Positions 43,368-54,134 of a DNA stretch of 64,000 bases are shown here, piece by piece (the first letter of the stretch is position 1; every line of letters starts with the position of its first letter). Origin of the DNA: SAR202-VII-2 sp965263165 (lineage in GTDB: Bacteria > Chloroflexota > Dehalococcoidia > Lucifugimonadales > SAR202-VII-2). The DNA is taken from positions 1,054,001 through 1,118,000 of the forward strand of contig OZ253584.1 in assembly GCA_965263165.1 (NCBI GenBank), read 5' to 3'. The position numbers and the translations under genes were made by a program. The notes under the pieces were generated by a model. It had not been told where the DNA came from, did no database searches, and saw nothing but the letters and a program-made list of their open reading frames with translations.

Positions 43368-45389
43368 TTGGTTGCCACAGAGCCACGAACACGACCGTCG
43401 AACGGGGCGACACAGGCCGGGCCGGACCTCAGGAGGGCGGTCCTGGGCTACGTGCGCGCCTACGCGTCGCTGCACGGACGGAGGAAGACAGCCGAGGACC
43501 TCGGCGTGTCCCGCCACACCCTGTGGCGTTTCCTCGAACGGGACCAGATGGGGCACGCCTTGCCCTCCGCCGTCCTGAGCTCCGTCGGCGAGAGCGTCCT
43601 GGCGATTGAGGAAGCCACGTTCGAAATCATCATCGACCTGGAGGGACTGAGGCCAGACCCTGCCCTGCGTCACCTGCGTCAGGGGCTTGAGGAGGCGCTT
43701 CTGCTGCTCTGCGCCACGCTCCTAGCCACCGTGGAGGAGCTTTCCCGCTTCGGGCGACTTCCAACCTCCACGCTCCGCGACCGGTTGAAGAAGCTGACCG
43801 AGCGGGGCTTGGTGGATTCCGTGCCGCACCATCTGAGCGTCCTGGGTTCTCGCCCACAGCGCCGGTATTTCCCGACGGAGAAGGGAGTCACCGCAGCAGG
43901 CGCAGCCACGAAGGGCCGAGCGCACATGCTGCAATCCTACCCGGTGTCGAAGCAGTGGTTCCGGCTGCTGGCCGAGCGGCTGGACGCGGTGGCCGTGCTC
44001 CACCGCGTCGCCGCCATGATCGCCGACGCCGACCCGCACGCCGACCCTGTGCGCGTGGACCACCATCGCAATGGTCCCTACGACATGCTCATCACCCTGT
44101 CCGGGGGTCGCACCATCGGCCTGATTCGCCAGGGACCGGCGCTGCCCACGTCCAGACTCCGCTACCGCCTCAGGAGCATCGAGCGGCTGGACAGCAGCGA
44201 GACGCCCTTCGTCACCCTCGTGCTGACCCATGCGGACCAGGCCACCCGCAGGGCCATCCGCTCCCTGGGCGACCCATCGGAGCACCGTAGGACCTTCGTT
44301 GCGACGGAGGGGGAGCTTCTTGCCGGAGACCACACGGGAGTTGTCTGGCAGCAGTGCGGGAGCGGCCTGGGCGACGACCCGCCCGTGCGCATCGACGCCG
44401 ACGCATCCCTGGCGGGCATCCTGGCCCTGGCGGAGCGCCTGCTGGTCTCCTCCTACCCCTTCCTCCGGGACAACCCGGAGCCGAAGCCCGGCACCCTCTA
44501 TCCCTCCGGCGTGCAGGCCGCCATGCCGGAGCCCACTGAGCAGCTCACACCGGCCCTCTCGGTGCAGCTGACCCGCGCCGAGAAGGACGCCATCGACCTG
44601 CTGGCCGCCTGGCCCCTGTGCACCCGTGAGCAACTCGCAGGACTGATGGGAGGCGTCACCCTGCGCCGGGTCAACCAGGTGCTCCGTTCCCTTGCCCAGC
44701 ACGGCCTCGTGCGGACGGACGAGCCCCTGCACATGCTCACCGACGAGGGATTGACGTACCTTGCCCGCAGGGACCGGGCCGCCGTGGGGCTCACCCTCGA
44801 TCACTGGAGCGCCGAGCCTCTCTACCTGAACGCCGACATCTACGCGGGGACCGCGGTGCGCGCCCTCGCCTCCCAGCTCCGGCACCACGCCGGCGTCATC
44901 GACTTCGCCGCCGGCCTGTCCGCCGAGGTCGCCCGCTCCCAGGACCACGACCTGTTCGACCTGCTTCCCACGTCCCGCTCCAGCATCGGCTATCGCTACG
45001 ACTGGACCACCTACGTCATTCACCCCGACGCCTCCTTCACCCTGGAGTACAAAGGCCGGTGGCGTCCGTACCTGCTGGAGTTCGAGCGACGGGCCACGAC
45101 GCCGAAGCGTGCCCGCTCCCGCCTGAAGTCCTACCAGCGGTACTTTCTGAGCGGATGGGCTGAGCGTGACCACGAGGGACGCCCGCCCCGGGTGCTCTTC
45201 GTCTTCGAGTCCCCCGGCAACGAGAACGCCTTCCTCGACGTCGCCGACTCGGTGAAGGGAGTCCCCATCATCACCTCCAACGCAGAGACCCTTGGAGAGC
45301 GTGGCATCCTGGGTGACGCTTGGATACTTCCGCCCCCGCACTCCCTCGACAGAAGGCCGCTGTCCCTGCTGCATCAGGTGCAACAATGA
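43368..45389 (+). CDS. Replic_Relax-like winged-helix protein of a mobile element
   Basis: The 673 residue protein belongs, as far as I can tell, to the replication-relaxation group encoded by integrative elements and plasmids. It has two winged-helix units: SRHTLWRFLERD with LPTSTLRDRLKKLTERGLVD near the N-terminus, and AWPLCTREQLAGLMGGVTLR with QVLRSLAQHGLVRTDEPLHM in the second half. The C-terminal part contains TLEYKGRWRPYLLEFERRAT followed by a basic helix, resembling a PD-(D/E)XK-like core (E..ExxR). The TTG at 43368 has GGGAG eight bases upstream. It precedes an RHH regulator and a serine recombinase, with which it probably forms one mobile module. Confidence 0.65.
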   Translation: MVATEPRTRPSNGATQAGPDLRRAVLGYVRAYASLHGRRKTAEDLGVSRHTLWRFLERDQMGHALPSAVLSSVGESVLAIEEATFEIIIDLEGLRPDPALRHLRQGLEEALLLLCATLLATVEELSRFGRLPTSTLRDRLKKLTERGLVDSVPHHLSVLGSRPQRRYFPTEKGVTAAGAATKGRAHMLQSYPVSKQWFRLLAERLDAVAVLHRVAAMIADADPHADPVRVDHHRNGPYDMLITLSGGRTIGLIRQGPALPTSRLRYRLRSIERLDSSETPFVTLVLTHADQATRRAIRSLGDPSEHRRTFVATEGELLAGDHTGVVWQQCGSGLGDDPPVRIDADASLAGILALAERLLVSSYPFLRDNPEPKPGTLYPSGVQAAMPEPTEQLTPALSVQLTRAEKDAIDLLAAWPLCTREQLAGLMGGVTLRRVNQVLRSLAQHGLVRTDEPLHMLTDEGLTYLARRDRAAVGLTLDHWSAEPLYLNADIYAGTAVRALASQLRHHAGVIDFAAGLSAEVARSQDHDLFDLLPTSRSSIGYRYDWTTYVIHPDASFTLEYKGRWRPYLLEFERRATTPKRARSRLKSYQRYFLSGWAERDHEGRPPRVLFVFESPGNENAFLDVADSVKGVPIITSNAETLGERGILGDAWILPPPHSLDRRPLSLLHQVQQ

Positions 45390-45409
45390 CCGCCCCAGCC
45401 GTTCCGACC

Positions 45410-45677
45410 ACTTCCTGTAGGGGGTGTCCCAGCATGGCTGCTGGGACCATTGTCCTCCCACCTGCAACCGCTCATGCCTCTTACGCCCTCCAGACTACAA
45501 TTTGGTGCAGAGTTGACACGTCAGGGGAGGTCCTGTCCACCTCACTTCTCCGATGCACTTCAGCTTTGGCTCGTAGCGACACACGCCTCGCCCAGGACGC
45601 TGATTACCAGCCCATGAGGGTCACAGAAGCATGTACCACAACCGTCCCCAGTCCGTGCTCACGACTTCCTGTAGGGG
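45410..45677. repeat. Short direct repeat in the recombinase leader
   Basis: ACTTCCTGTAGGGG occurs at 45410-45423 and again at 45664-45677 in the 435 bp non-coding stretch before the RHH gene. These could be protein binding sites or part of the element's own control region. Nothing else is recognised there apart from the promoter at its right end. Confidence 0.45.
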
Positions 45678-45778
45678 ACCAAAGGGCAATTCTCCACCTA
45701 CGGTGTCAGCCCCCAACAGGTGGAAACGTGACAATTGTTGCAGCGCCCGAACCCCGCGGCGACTCTGTACCGGAGGGG

Positions 45779-45821
45779 TTGAATGCCGGCATCATGATAG
45801 TGTATAGTAAGACAGTATACT
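45779..45821 (+). promoter_or_regulatory. Promoter with overlapping operator for RHH-recombinase operon
   Basis: TTGAAT (45779-45784) and TATAGT (45803-45808) are spaced by 18 bases and sit just before the RHH gene. GTATAGTA and CAGTATAC form an imperfect inverted pair (GTATA repeats at about 45802 and 45814) overlapping the -10 box. Ribbon-helix-helix repressors bind such short repeats, so autoregulation of the following gene and the recombinase is likely. Confidence 0.55.
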
Positions 45822-45824
45822 ACA

Positions 45825-46063
45825 ATGGAGACAAGAGGAGTGACTACCCCCAGGAGATCCAAGACCATCACCTTCTCCCTGCCCCCGGAGATGGAGGCGC
45901 AGGTGCGGCAGGTGATGAAGGAGGACGACCTCTCCGTGAGCGAGCTGCTCCGGCAGGGGATTCGCCTTTTCATGGAGGAGCGGGAGTGGCGCAGACGGGA
46001 GCGTCTGGAACGGCTGCGCTCCCGCACGACTACTGACCAGGAAGAGATAGGGAGGAGAGAACG

Positions 46064-46067
<4 letters not shown>
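45825..46067 (+). CDS. Ribbon-helix-helix (CopG-like) regulator
   Basis: The 80 residue protein has the RHH core RRSKTITFSLPPEMEAQVRQ, then DLSVSELLRQGIRLFMEER, and a highly charged Arg/Glu tail. It should bind DNA as a dimer through the beta-strand KTITFSL. The start is either the ATG at 45825 or a GTG at 45840. Its TGA overlaps the recombinase ATG (ATGA), so the two are co-translated. It is the probable repressor of its own promoter and of recombinase expression. Confidence 0.8.
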
Positions 46068-47740
<1,673 letters not shown>

Positions 47741-47833
47741 CACGGCTCGCAGCGCCCCCATGCGAGCAGGTGCTGCCCGCATACCCGCTCTCCCATGGGC
47801 TAGGGCCATTGCCAGCCATCTCAAAGGCGTGGA

Positions 47834-49486
47834 TTAGATCAGGTCGAAACCTTCATACTCGCGACTAGCGACTTCCTGGCACTTTTCCGAATACCTGGGC
47901 AATCCACCAGCATAGGGGAGAAATACTCTCTTCTTCCCTGGAATATTGGCTCCCACGTACCAGGAGTTACAACCGTACCTGAGCGTTCTCTGAGCCACCT
48001 CATCCACATGTACTGTCCAGTCGTTCTCAGCATCGAGATTGGCCTCTATCTCGGTGCGACCGGCATCCTGCATGAAGCTTATGCAGTCGGTTATCCAGTC
48101 GACGTGTTGCTCAATCGACCTGATCACATTGGATAGCACGGATGGACTTCCGGGACCGGTGATGGTGAACATATTCGGAAACCCTTCAGTCGCAAGGCCC
48201 AGGTACGTCCGAGGGCCGTTGACCCATTTATCCCTGAGTGTTCTGCCCGACCGCCCTCGAATGTCGATGGCCAGCAGTGGTCCAGTCAATGCGTCGAAGC
48301 CAGTCGCGAACACAATGACATCTAGAGGGAAATCCCTTTCTGAGGTCCTTATCCCATCCGCCACGCCGGACTGAATGGGAGTCGCGCATATGTCCACCAG
48401 GGCAACATTATCTCTGTTGAAGGTGGCGTAATAGTTGGTGTCTATGCAGAGCCGTTTGCAACCAATCGTGATCTCTGGCGAGAGCAGTTCTGCCGTAGCC
48501 GGATCCCGCACGATCTCCCGAATCTTCCTCTTGACATACTCAGCCGCCGTTTCGTTCGCCGCTCCATCCATCAACAGGTCTGTGTAAGCGGCGGTAAATC
48601 CGGCTCCTCCAATGTTCCACCGTTTTTCGAATTCTCTCTCCCGTTCTTCTTGCGAAACCTCAAGCGCACTCTGCGTTCCAACGCTGATGAAACCCATACC
48701 AACGCGGGATTGTTTGGCCTTGGACCAAATCTCAGGGTAACTGGACTTCATCCTTGCGATCTCCTCTGGCTCCAAGGGTCTATTGTTCGCAGGAATCGAA
48801 TAATTCGCAGTTCTCTGAAAGACTGTCAGGTGGTCGACTTGCTCCGCAATCACCGGTATGGATTGCACCGCTGATGATCCGGTGCCAATGACTCCCACTC
48901 TCTTTCCGGTGAAGTCAACGCCTTCCTTAGGCCACCGACCTGTGAGATGCCATTCACCCTGAAAGGAATCCAATCCCTCAAGTTTGGGCCTGTTGACTGC
49001 GGAGAGTGCTCCCGTAGCCATGATACAATACTGGGCGTGGTAATGATCCCCTCCATCGGTTTCCACTCGCCACGTCTTCATGCGCTCGTCATATTCCGCC
49101 GAAACGACCCTGGTGTTGAACTGCATGAAGGGCCGCAGGTTGAATCTATCTACGACGTGATTCGCATAAGCCATGATCTCCGGCTGCGTTGAATACCGAT
49201 GACTCCACGTCCAATCCTGCAGCAGGTCTTCCGAGAACGAATAGAGGTACTCCACGCTCTCTACATCGCACCGGGCGCCCGGATACCGGTTCCAGTACCA
49301 CGTCCCGCCCACTCCCGAGCCCTCCTCTACAAGGAGAACCCGCAGCCTCAATGAAAGGAGTTTGTAGAGCATGTAGATGCCGGCGAAGCCCGCTCCAACA
49401 ATCAGGGCGTCGAGGCGGTCTGACGGTTGCCCGCCGGAAGACTTCGACGCTGCGCCATTCGATGCCGGGGAAGGAATATTCGTCAT
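47834..49486 (-). CDS. Flavin monooxygenase, Baeyer-Villiger type
   Basis: This 550 residue FAD/NADPH enzyme inserts oxygen next to a ketone, or oxidises a related soft centre, in an unknown substrate. The FAD-binding Rossmann motif is IVGAGFAGIYMLYKL near residue 30. The Baeyer-Villiger fingerprint FxGxxxHxxxWP is matched by FQGEWHLTGRWP near 175. The NADPH site GVIGTGSSAVQSIP follows directly. The C-terminal ATG motif is seen as VFATGFDALTGP. Length and order match cyclohexanone/phenylacetone monooxygenase-like enzymes. The gene stands alone just outside the putative attachment site, so it is probably chromosomal backbone. Confidence 0.9.
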   Translation of the reverse strand: MTNIPSPASNGAASKSSGGQPSDRLDALIVGAGFAGIYMLYKLLSLRLRVLLVEEGSGVGGTWYWNRYPGARCDVESVEYLYSFSEDLLQDWTWSHRYSTQPEIMAYANHVVDRFNLRPFMQFNTRVVSAEYDERMKTWRVETDGGDHYHAQYCIMATGALSAVNRPKLEGLDSFQGEWHLTGRWPKEGVDFTGKRVGVIGTGSSAVQSIPVIAEQVDHLTVFQRTANYSIPANNRPLEPEEIARMKSSYPEIWSKAKQSRVGMGFISVGTQSALEVSQEEREREFEKRWNIGGAGFTAAYTDLLMDGAANETAAEYVKRKIREIVRDPATAELLSPEITIGCKRLCIDTNYYATFNRDNVALVDICATPIQSGVADGIRTSERDFPLDVIVFATGFDALTGPLLAIDIRGRSGRTLRDKWVNGPRTYLGLATEGFPNMFTITGPGSPSVLSNVIRSIEQHVDWITDCISFMQDAGRTEIEANLDAENDWTVHVDEVAQRTLRYGCNSWYVGANIPGKKRVFLPYAGGLPRYSEKCQEVASREYEGFDLI

Positions 49487-49644
49487 CTTTCGCCTCTCCG
49501 TATATGCTCCGAGGCCATGGGCATTGTACCCACCAGCCTATGAAAGTTCCAGCGTCTCATCTGTCTGGCATGGATCTGAACGCGTACAGCGCTATGGCTC
49601 CGGCCCTCAGCGTCAGGCGTCGGCCCAGGCGCGGGCGTACAGGC

Positions 49645-50451
49645 TTATGGCCGCGTCTCCCGGGGCCGCCCAGCCGTCTTCAAAGCGCGAGCGATCCGAA
49701 GGCTGGCGACCAGAAAGACAACCACACAGATCGCCGACAGCACTTCGGCGGTCTCTCCTCCAACAGGCCTGAGGCCCGCCTGCTCCATCAGGCGTCGGAA
49801 CGGCTCGCCAACCCCGAAAAGGAGGGTGATGAGGAGCAGCGGCGGCGTTAGGGCAACGGGAGGTAGCCATAGGTCCAGTGTTGTCACCACGCCCTGTCGA
49901 TGCAGCAACACTCGCAAGCAGATTCCCACGAACCCAAGCAGGCTGACAAGGGCAAAGGCCCCGCTGGACACCACGTCAAAGCCCTGGATGTTGTGAACGG
50001 TCGTTTCGTCCTGGAAATTGACCTCGGCCAGGGACTCCGGCGTGGTCCAGCCGAACATCCGCTGCCCCCAACTAATCTCCTCCAAGACAGCGATGACAAG
50101 AACCACGGCGAATGCTCCGTAAAGCAGGGACATGCGGGGATGCCGTGAGCGCCGGACGCTTAGGCTGACACGGGCCGCCAGGAGAACGCCCACGAGGTAC
50201 ATGACGACCGTTGCCCATTCGCTCAGGCCGTCCTCCGCCGCAAGCCAGTTGGTCTCCCAATACGTATTCAGCACCCAGTACAGGATCCCGGTGGCCGCTG
50301 TCATCACGCCCAGGGCGAGCCAAAGGCCCTTGCCAAACCTATCGGGACGCATGGGCACAGGGGCGAAGCGGCTTGCGACCAGCCGAGCCACGGCTCTTCC
50401 AAGCCGGGGCCGTACCCGGCCCGTGCCACTGTCTTCCACAGGTTTCATGCT
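49645..50451 (-). CDS. Polytopic membrane protein, unknown function
   Basis: The 268 residue protein has about six hydrophobic helices, for example LWLALGVMTAATGILYWVL, ATVVMYLVGVLLAARVSL, LLYGAFAVVLVIAVLE and the long FALVSLLGFVGICLRVLL. A conserved-looking EEISWGQRMFGW follows the third helix and a cytosolic-looking NFQDETTVHNIQGF loop comes next; such charged motifs in membrane proteins often form active or binding sites. I do not recognise the family. The start is uncertain: the ATG at 50451 precedes the basic N-terminus, while a longer frame to 50580 looks non-coding. It stands alone, between the monooxygenase and tRNA-Ile. Confidence 0.65.
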   Translation of the reverse strand, partial: SMKPVEDSGTGRVRPRLGRAVARLVASRFAPVPMRPDRFGKGLWLALGVMTAATGILYWVLNTYWETNWLAAEDGLSEWATVVMYLVGVLLAARVSLSVRRSRHPRMSLLYGAFAVVLVIAVLEEISWGQRMFGWTTPESLAEVNFQDETTVHNIQGFDVVSSGAFALVSLLGFVGICLRVLLHRQGVVTTLDLWLPPVALTPPLLLITLLFGVGEPFRRLMEQAGLRPVGGETAEVLSAICVVVFLVASLRIARALKTAGRPRETRP

Positions 50452-50665
50452 CGTTGGCTTTTCCAGCCAGCTCCCAATGCTGATGAGCGAGGCGGGCGCG
50501 CCGCCTGATCGTCGTCCGCCGCCATGTCGCCGCCCCCAGCCGAGCCATTGCCGCGATGGCTCGGCTGGGGGCGCTCCCATGGGTCCATGATCGCGTTGAC
50601 ATGTTCAAACCCACGCAGGTACACTCTACGCTGTTCGCCCCGCGTTTGCCCCCACTTCTCCAATC

Positions 50666-50742
50666 GGGCCGGTAGCTCAGCTGGTTAGAGCACTGCTCTG
50701 ATAAAGCAGAGGCCGGTGGTTCGAGTCCACCCCGGCCCACCA
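50666..50742 (+). tRNA. tRNA-Ile (anticodon GAU)
   Basis: A complete 77 nt tRNA is present. The acceptor GGGCCGG pairs with CCGGCCC, the D arm is AGCTCAGCTGGTTAGAGC, the anticodon loop is CTGATAA with GAT, and the T arm is GTGGTTCGAGTCCAC. The discriminator A and CCA are encoded. The last nine bases GGCCCACCA equal the complement of the GGTGG-core at the recombinase relics of 29.19 and 32.73 kb, so this tRNA type is a likely former target. Confidence 0.95.
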
Positions 50743-51054
50743 CCCCTGACAGAATCAAGCCCCCTTTCTCCTTGGCGCTGTAATCAGCCACCATCTCTAC
50801 GCCACTTGGCGGAGCACCCTTCCCAGAGTGGGCGCGGAAGGGCTGCGCCGCAGCTTCAACCCCTGCAGCGCCTCCGGGTGTAATTCTCCAAACCGCCGGA
50901 TTCCGCTCAAGGAAGGCCCTGCTTCCACCGACACCCCAATTGACGCACCCCTCCACCGTTGCTAGACTGCCCCGGCGCTCACCAAGAATGTGGTCAGCGG
51001 ATGCTGCAACGGCGTCCACAAGATAAGCTTCATAGAAAGTAGTGCGCTGCCGCA

Positions 51055-51504
51055 ATGAAGATCCATCACCTGCTCGCATATCTGCACGTCAATGAAGCCG
51101 CCAGGGCGATCGAGTTCTATACCTCGGTTTTCGGGGCAACAGAGAAGGTTCGACTGACGGATCCCAACGGGCGCATTGGGCACGCCGTGCTCGATTTCGG
51201 GGGTACGGTGCTCATGCTGGCTGAAGAGTTCCCTGAATTCGGCATCCTAGGACCGCTGACGTTGGGTGGCGCCTCGGTCACGATGCACCTGCAAGTCGAC
51301 GATGCCGACGCGGTCATTCGTCGCGCGGCCGAGGCGGGTGCCGAGATCGAGAGTGAACCGGAGGACCAGTTCTACGGCGAACGGTCGGGCTGGTTGCGTG
51401 ACCCTTCCGGCCATCGCTGGAACGTCGGCCATTTTCTCGACGAGGTTACGCCGGAGGAGATGCAGAGGCGTTTCACAGCGATGATGACAGGCGCGGATAG
51501 CTGA
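51055..51504 (+). CDS. VOC (glyoxalase/bleomycin resistance) family protein
   Basis: The 149 residue protein has the paired beta-alpha-beta-beta-beta units of the vicinal oxygen chelate fold: LLAYLHVNEAARAIEFYTSV, then FGATEKVRLTDPNGRIGHAV, and in the second half VTMHLQVDDADAVIRRAAEA with GERSGWLRDPSGHRWNVG. Putative metal ligands are His in IGHAVLDF, a Glu in MLAEEFPEF, His in MHLQV and a terminal acidic residue. It resembles the PhnB/YdfO-like group; the substrate is unknown. It starts at an ATG 313 bp after tRNA-Ile with only a weak upstream purine tract, and has no operon partner. Confidence 0.85.
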   Translation: MKIHHLLAYLHVNEAARAIEFYTSVFGATEKVRLTDPNGRIGHAVLDFGGTVLMLAEEFPEFGILGPLTLGGASVTMHLQVDDADAVIRRAAEAGAEIESEPEDQFYGERSGWLRDPSGHRWNVGHFLDEVTPEEMQRRFTAMMTGADS

Positions 51505-51548
51505 CTCTACCAACTCGTCTCCAAGTCCCCGATCTCGTCCCTCCTGCC

Positions 51549-51606
51549 CACCAAACTGAACAAGATCACGAACCCTCGTGTTGAGGTTCGTTTTGGAGCG
51601 GCAGCC
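51549..51606 (-). other. Integration scar (recombinase-tail-like sequence)
   Basis: The minus strand encodes KTNLNTRVRDLVQFGGQEG with a TTTGGTGGGC core, the closest relative of the scars at 2.3 and 11.3 kb. The match to those sites extends about 40 bp at DNA level (consensus near AATCAAGAACCTTCGTGTTG). It lies just after the VOC gene. Confidence 0.4.
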
Positions 51607-51950
51607 AGGCGCTGGCCTTCCCCCATCAGGCAACACCCACCACGGGAGAATGGGACAGGCCAGCTGGTTAGGGCTGCAGTAAGTCGGAGGCCCCGGCGGT
51701 AGTGGCTGGGGCCTCGCTCAGTATCTGGCTGTCCCAGGTCAGATCGGCTATCGCTCTCCTCAGACGCCCGTTCTCGATCCCCAGTCACTTCAGACGCCCG
51801 GCCTGGTGGCGACGGTCCCGCTCGGGGAGTAGGTCAGGGTGTCGCTGGTGTCCGGTCGGTGGCTGACACTGGGGGGCCGCTGTTCTCTCCCACGGACGTC
51901 TTTCCGGTCACGGAGCGGGCTGCGCGGGCGCCGTCCGTGAACACGAGACT

Positions 51951-52199
51951 CTAGTTCGCCGCGTCGGGCGCGAGTGTACGGAATCCATAGCTGTGTAGGG
52001 TCGTAGCCTCAGGGCGCAGAAGGAAGGTTGCGTCGCCGGGTTTGCAGGCAATTACCCTAACCGCCTCATCAATGGCGCGGCGCCAACCGGCACCGCTGTT
52101 TTCTTGGTCTCGGCAGGCCTGTTCGATGCTATCTGGCGGAGGAACTGTCGCGGCGTAGCCGGGGGGAGACCGAGGCAGCGTGGCCGGGTCCGGTAATGC
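51951..52199 (-). pseudogene. Possible gene remnant, minus strand
   Basis: A stop-free minus-strand frame of about 83 codons ends AVRVIACKPGDATFLLRPEA then TTLHSYGFRTLAPDAAN and a TAG. It has no ATG/GTG start with a ribosome binding site and no domain I recognise. The composition looks coding at its C-terminal end. It may be the tail of a decayed gene. The remaining DNA between 51607 and 52364 holds nothing I can support. Confidence 0.25.
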
Positions 52200-52364
52200 T
52201 ACGTGGCAGTGTCAACGCCGGCGCGAAATCGTGGTGGGAAAGATGCAGTGAGTACGCGACAGGGGGGCCGGGGTGTAAGCCCCCGACCCCCTCTCGCGCT
52301 CAACCTTGCGGGTCTATCGCTCTATCAGCGTCAGCACGCTCCGCGTACGGACTGGGACATCGCC

Positions 52365-53369
52365 CTAGTCAGACGTATCTGCGCACACCACGCTGACTTG
52401 AAGTCGCCAGGATGCGGCTACCGTGGTGACCTCATTGGCCTTTGCCGTCCACGAGCTCGATATCTCCCCTGTCAAGCCCTCTGGATACGAGGCCACGATG
52501 GCTACGCCTGAGGGAATCTCGGCATCGCCGGAACCCACGGACCCTAGGATTCGGGCTCCGCCACCTATCACAACCTTCCCATCGCGACATGCCACAGTCA
52601 GGCTCTTATCGGTGCTGTTCGCTGGGCTTACATCAACGATGATCTCAGCCCCGCTTATGCCGGGATCGCCTTTTTCACCTTGCGGGCCATGAGGGCCGGC
52701 TTCGCCCTTCGGGCCTGTAGTCCCTCGCTGTCCGGAAGGACCTTGAGGTCCTTCTGGACCCCTGATCCCGGGGCCTCCTCGCGGACCCTGAGGTCCTACT
52801 GGCCCTATCTGCCCTTGCGGACCCTCTGAACCCACAGGTCCTTGCACGCCCTGTTCACCCTGTGGCCCCTGCGGCCCTTGCGGTCCCGTGTCGCCCTTTT
52901 GTCCGCTATCTCCAATCGGCCCCTGTGGCCCAACCGGACCCTGTGCACCTCGCGGTCCAGTCGGCCCGCCTGGGTCTCCCTTGTCACCCTTGCTACCTTG
53001 AGGCCCCTGATCACCTTGAGGCCCCTCACCACCCTGATCACCTTGAGGCCCCTGCGGCCCCTCTGGCCCCTCAGGCCCGCCTGGGTCACCCTTGTCACCC
53101 TTGTCACCCTTGTCACCCGAAAGTCCCTGAGGCCCCTGAATACCCTGAGCCCCCTGAAGACCTTGAGGCCCCTGAGCCCCCTGAAGACCTTGAGGCCCCT
53201 GAGCCCCCTGAAGACCTTGAGGCCCCTGAGCCCCGATGGCGCCGACGTCGCCCGTGGAGCCTTGGGCCCCTGCAGGACCGGTATCGCCGGTACAGGCCAT
53301 AGCCACAAGCGTGACACCTATCAAAGACAGTATGATGCCGAGTCGCAGCCGTCCAAATCCGACGGTCAT
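52365..53369 (-). CDS. Collagen-like (Gly-X-Y) repeat lipoprotein
   Basis: The 334 residue exported protein begins with a hydrophobic signal RLGIILSLIGVTLVAMAC; the Cys can serve as a lipoprotein acylation site. Residues ~30-245 are almost uninterrupted Gly-X-Y triplets (GPQGLQGAQ, GDKGDKGDK, GPVGPQGPIG), predicted to form a collagen-like triple helix. The last ~85 residues form a globular domain (LTVACRDGKVVIGGGARIL then SWTAKANEVTTVAASWRLQV) that could trimerise the molecule. It is presumably surface-displayed. The tandem repeats at 53088-53231 make the length prone to change. Confidence 0.85.
   Translation of the reverse strand: MTVGFGRLRLGIILSLIGVTLVAMACTGDTGPAGAQGSTGDVGAIGAQGPQGLQGAQGPQGLQGAQGPQGLQGAQGIQGPQGLSGDKGDKGDKGDPGGPEGPEGPQGPQGDQGGEGPQGDQGPQGSKGDKGDPGGPTGPRGAQGPVGPQGPIGDSGQKGDTGPQGPQGPQGEQGVQGPVGSEGPQGQIGPVGPQGPRGGPGIRGPEGPQGPSGQRGTTGPKGEAGPHGPQGEKGDPGISGAEIIVDVSPANSTDKSLTVACRDGKVVIGGGARILGSVGSGDAEIPSGVAIVASYPEGLTGEISSSWTAKANEVTTVAASWRLQVSVVCADTSD
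53151..53231. repeat. 27 bp tandem repeat inside the collagen-like gene
   Basis: Three copies of a 27 bp unit encode GLQGAQGPQ. A nearby run of 9 bp units (53088-53118) encodes GDKGDKGDK. Both keep the reading frame, so repeat number can change by slippage without breaking the gene. Confidence 0.85.
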
Positions 53370-53487
53370 CCATCACCTCCCGCGGAGCATTGTTCGTCAA
53401 GCCCGGATCTGAGTCTTATTCTAACTGTTCTGACAATGAAAAGGCAACTACTCACAGCCCGGAAATGACCTGTTAACAAGACGATCA

Positions 53488-53514
53488 GAAAAGGCCCTCC
53501 GGTGCCGGAAGGCC
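53488..53514 (-). terminator. Rho-independent terminator-like hairpin
   Basis: On the minus strand GGCCTTCC pairs with GGAGGGCC (one G-T pair) over a six-base loop and is followed by TTTTC. It lies 120 bp upstream of the collagen-like gene and would stop minus-strand transcripts arriving from the right. Confidence 0.5.
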
Positions 53515-53838
53515 CATGCAAGACGGGCATTCGCACGGCTACGGGCGCCGGCGGAGGGCTGAGGGCTCTGGTTGCGTCCATTCAAGAGGCGGGCCGTAGC
53601 GCTGTTCGGGGGCGCCCCCCGGAATGGAGGGGGGCGGCGTGAGCGGCCTCGGCGCCCAAGGTGTAGTCGACGAGGGCCATCTCCATCCACAGGCGGCTGC
53701 AATCAACCCCTCGGTAGCGGAGCTTCCGCCCTCCCTCCATCGCCTTCACCAGCCGAACACCTCCTCGACCTGCGGCTCACCCGGTAGCCCGCATGCCGGT
53801 TCGTCCTCCCGTCCACCGCCAAGGAGGAGGTTCGCATC

Positions 53839-54117
53839 GTGCTGGAGGAGTTCCGCCGCGTGGGCGCCGTCAACGACCGGCGCCGCCGCGAGACGGGATC
53901 AACACTCTACGAGCTGTGGGCCAAGGAGCTTCTGGAGGCGGGCAAGGAGAGGTTTGCCCGCGACGCGGTGCGGGACGCCATCCTAAGGCTGCTTAGCTAT
54001 GAGCGATGCCAACCCATTTGCCGCAAAGGGCTGGGGCGGAGCTGCAGCGGGGCGTGGAGTGAGTGCGGCAACTCGGCAGGCGGTCCCTACGGAAGCGGGC
54101 CAGTTACCATAGCGTAG
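53839..54117 (+). pseudogene. Possible relic: basic helical fragment
   Basis: The + strand frame reads LEEFRRVGAVNDRRRRETGS, then LYELWAKELLEAGKERFARD and AVRDAILRLLSYERCQPIC before running into low-quality sequence. The helical, well-patterned central part looks like real coding sequence, but no ribosome binding site or family is recognised and the C-terminus looks random. The rest of 53515-53838 has no supported gene. Confidence 0.3.
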
Positions 54118-54134
54118 CGCTCAGCGCTTTTCGA

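Noticed and set aside
43722..45467. 581 codon minus-strand open frame opposite the Replic_Relax-like gene
   Set aside because: Gly/Val/Gln-rich shadow of the + strand gene with no motif or ribosome binding site.
50339..51079. 246 codon minus-strand frame over tRNA-Ile
   Set aside because: It contains GGLEPPASALSEQCSNQLSY, a well-known artefact of translating the antisense strand of a tRNA gene.
52842..53302. Regularly spaced repeats considered as a CRISPR array
   Set aside because: Units are 9 and 27 bp, contiguous, without unique spacers, and encode Gly-X-Y triplets on the minus strand.
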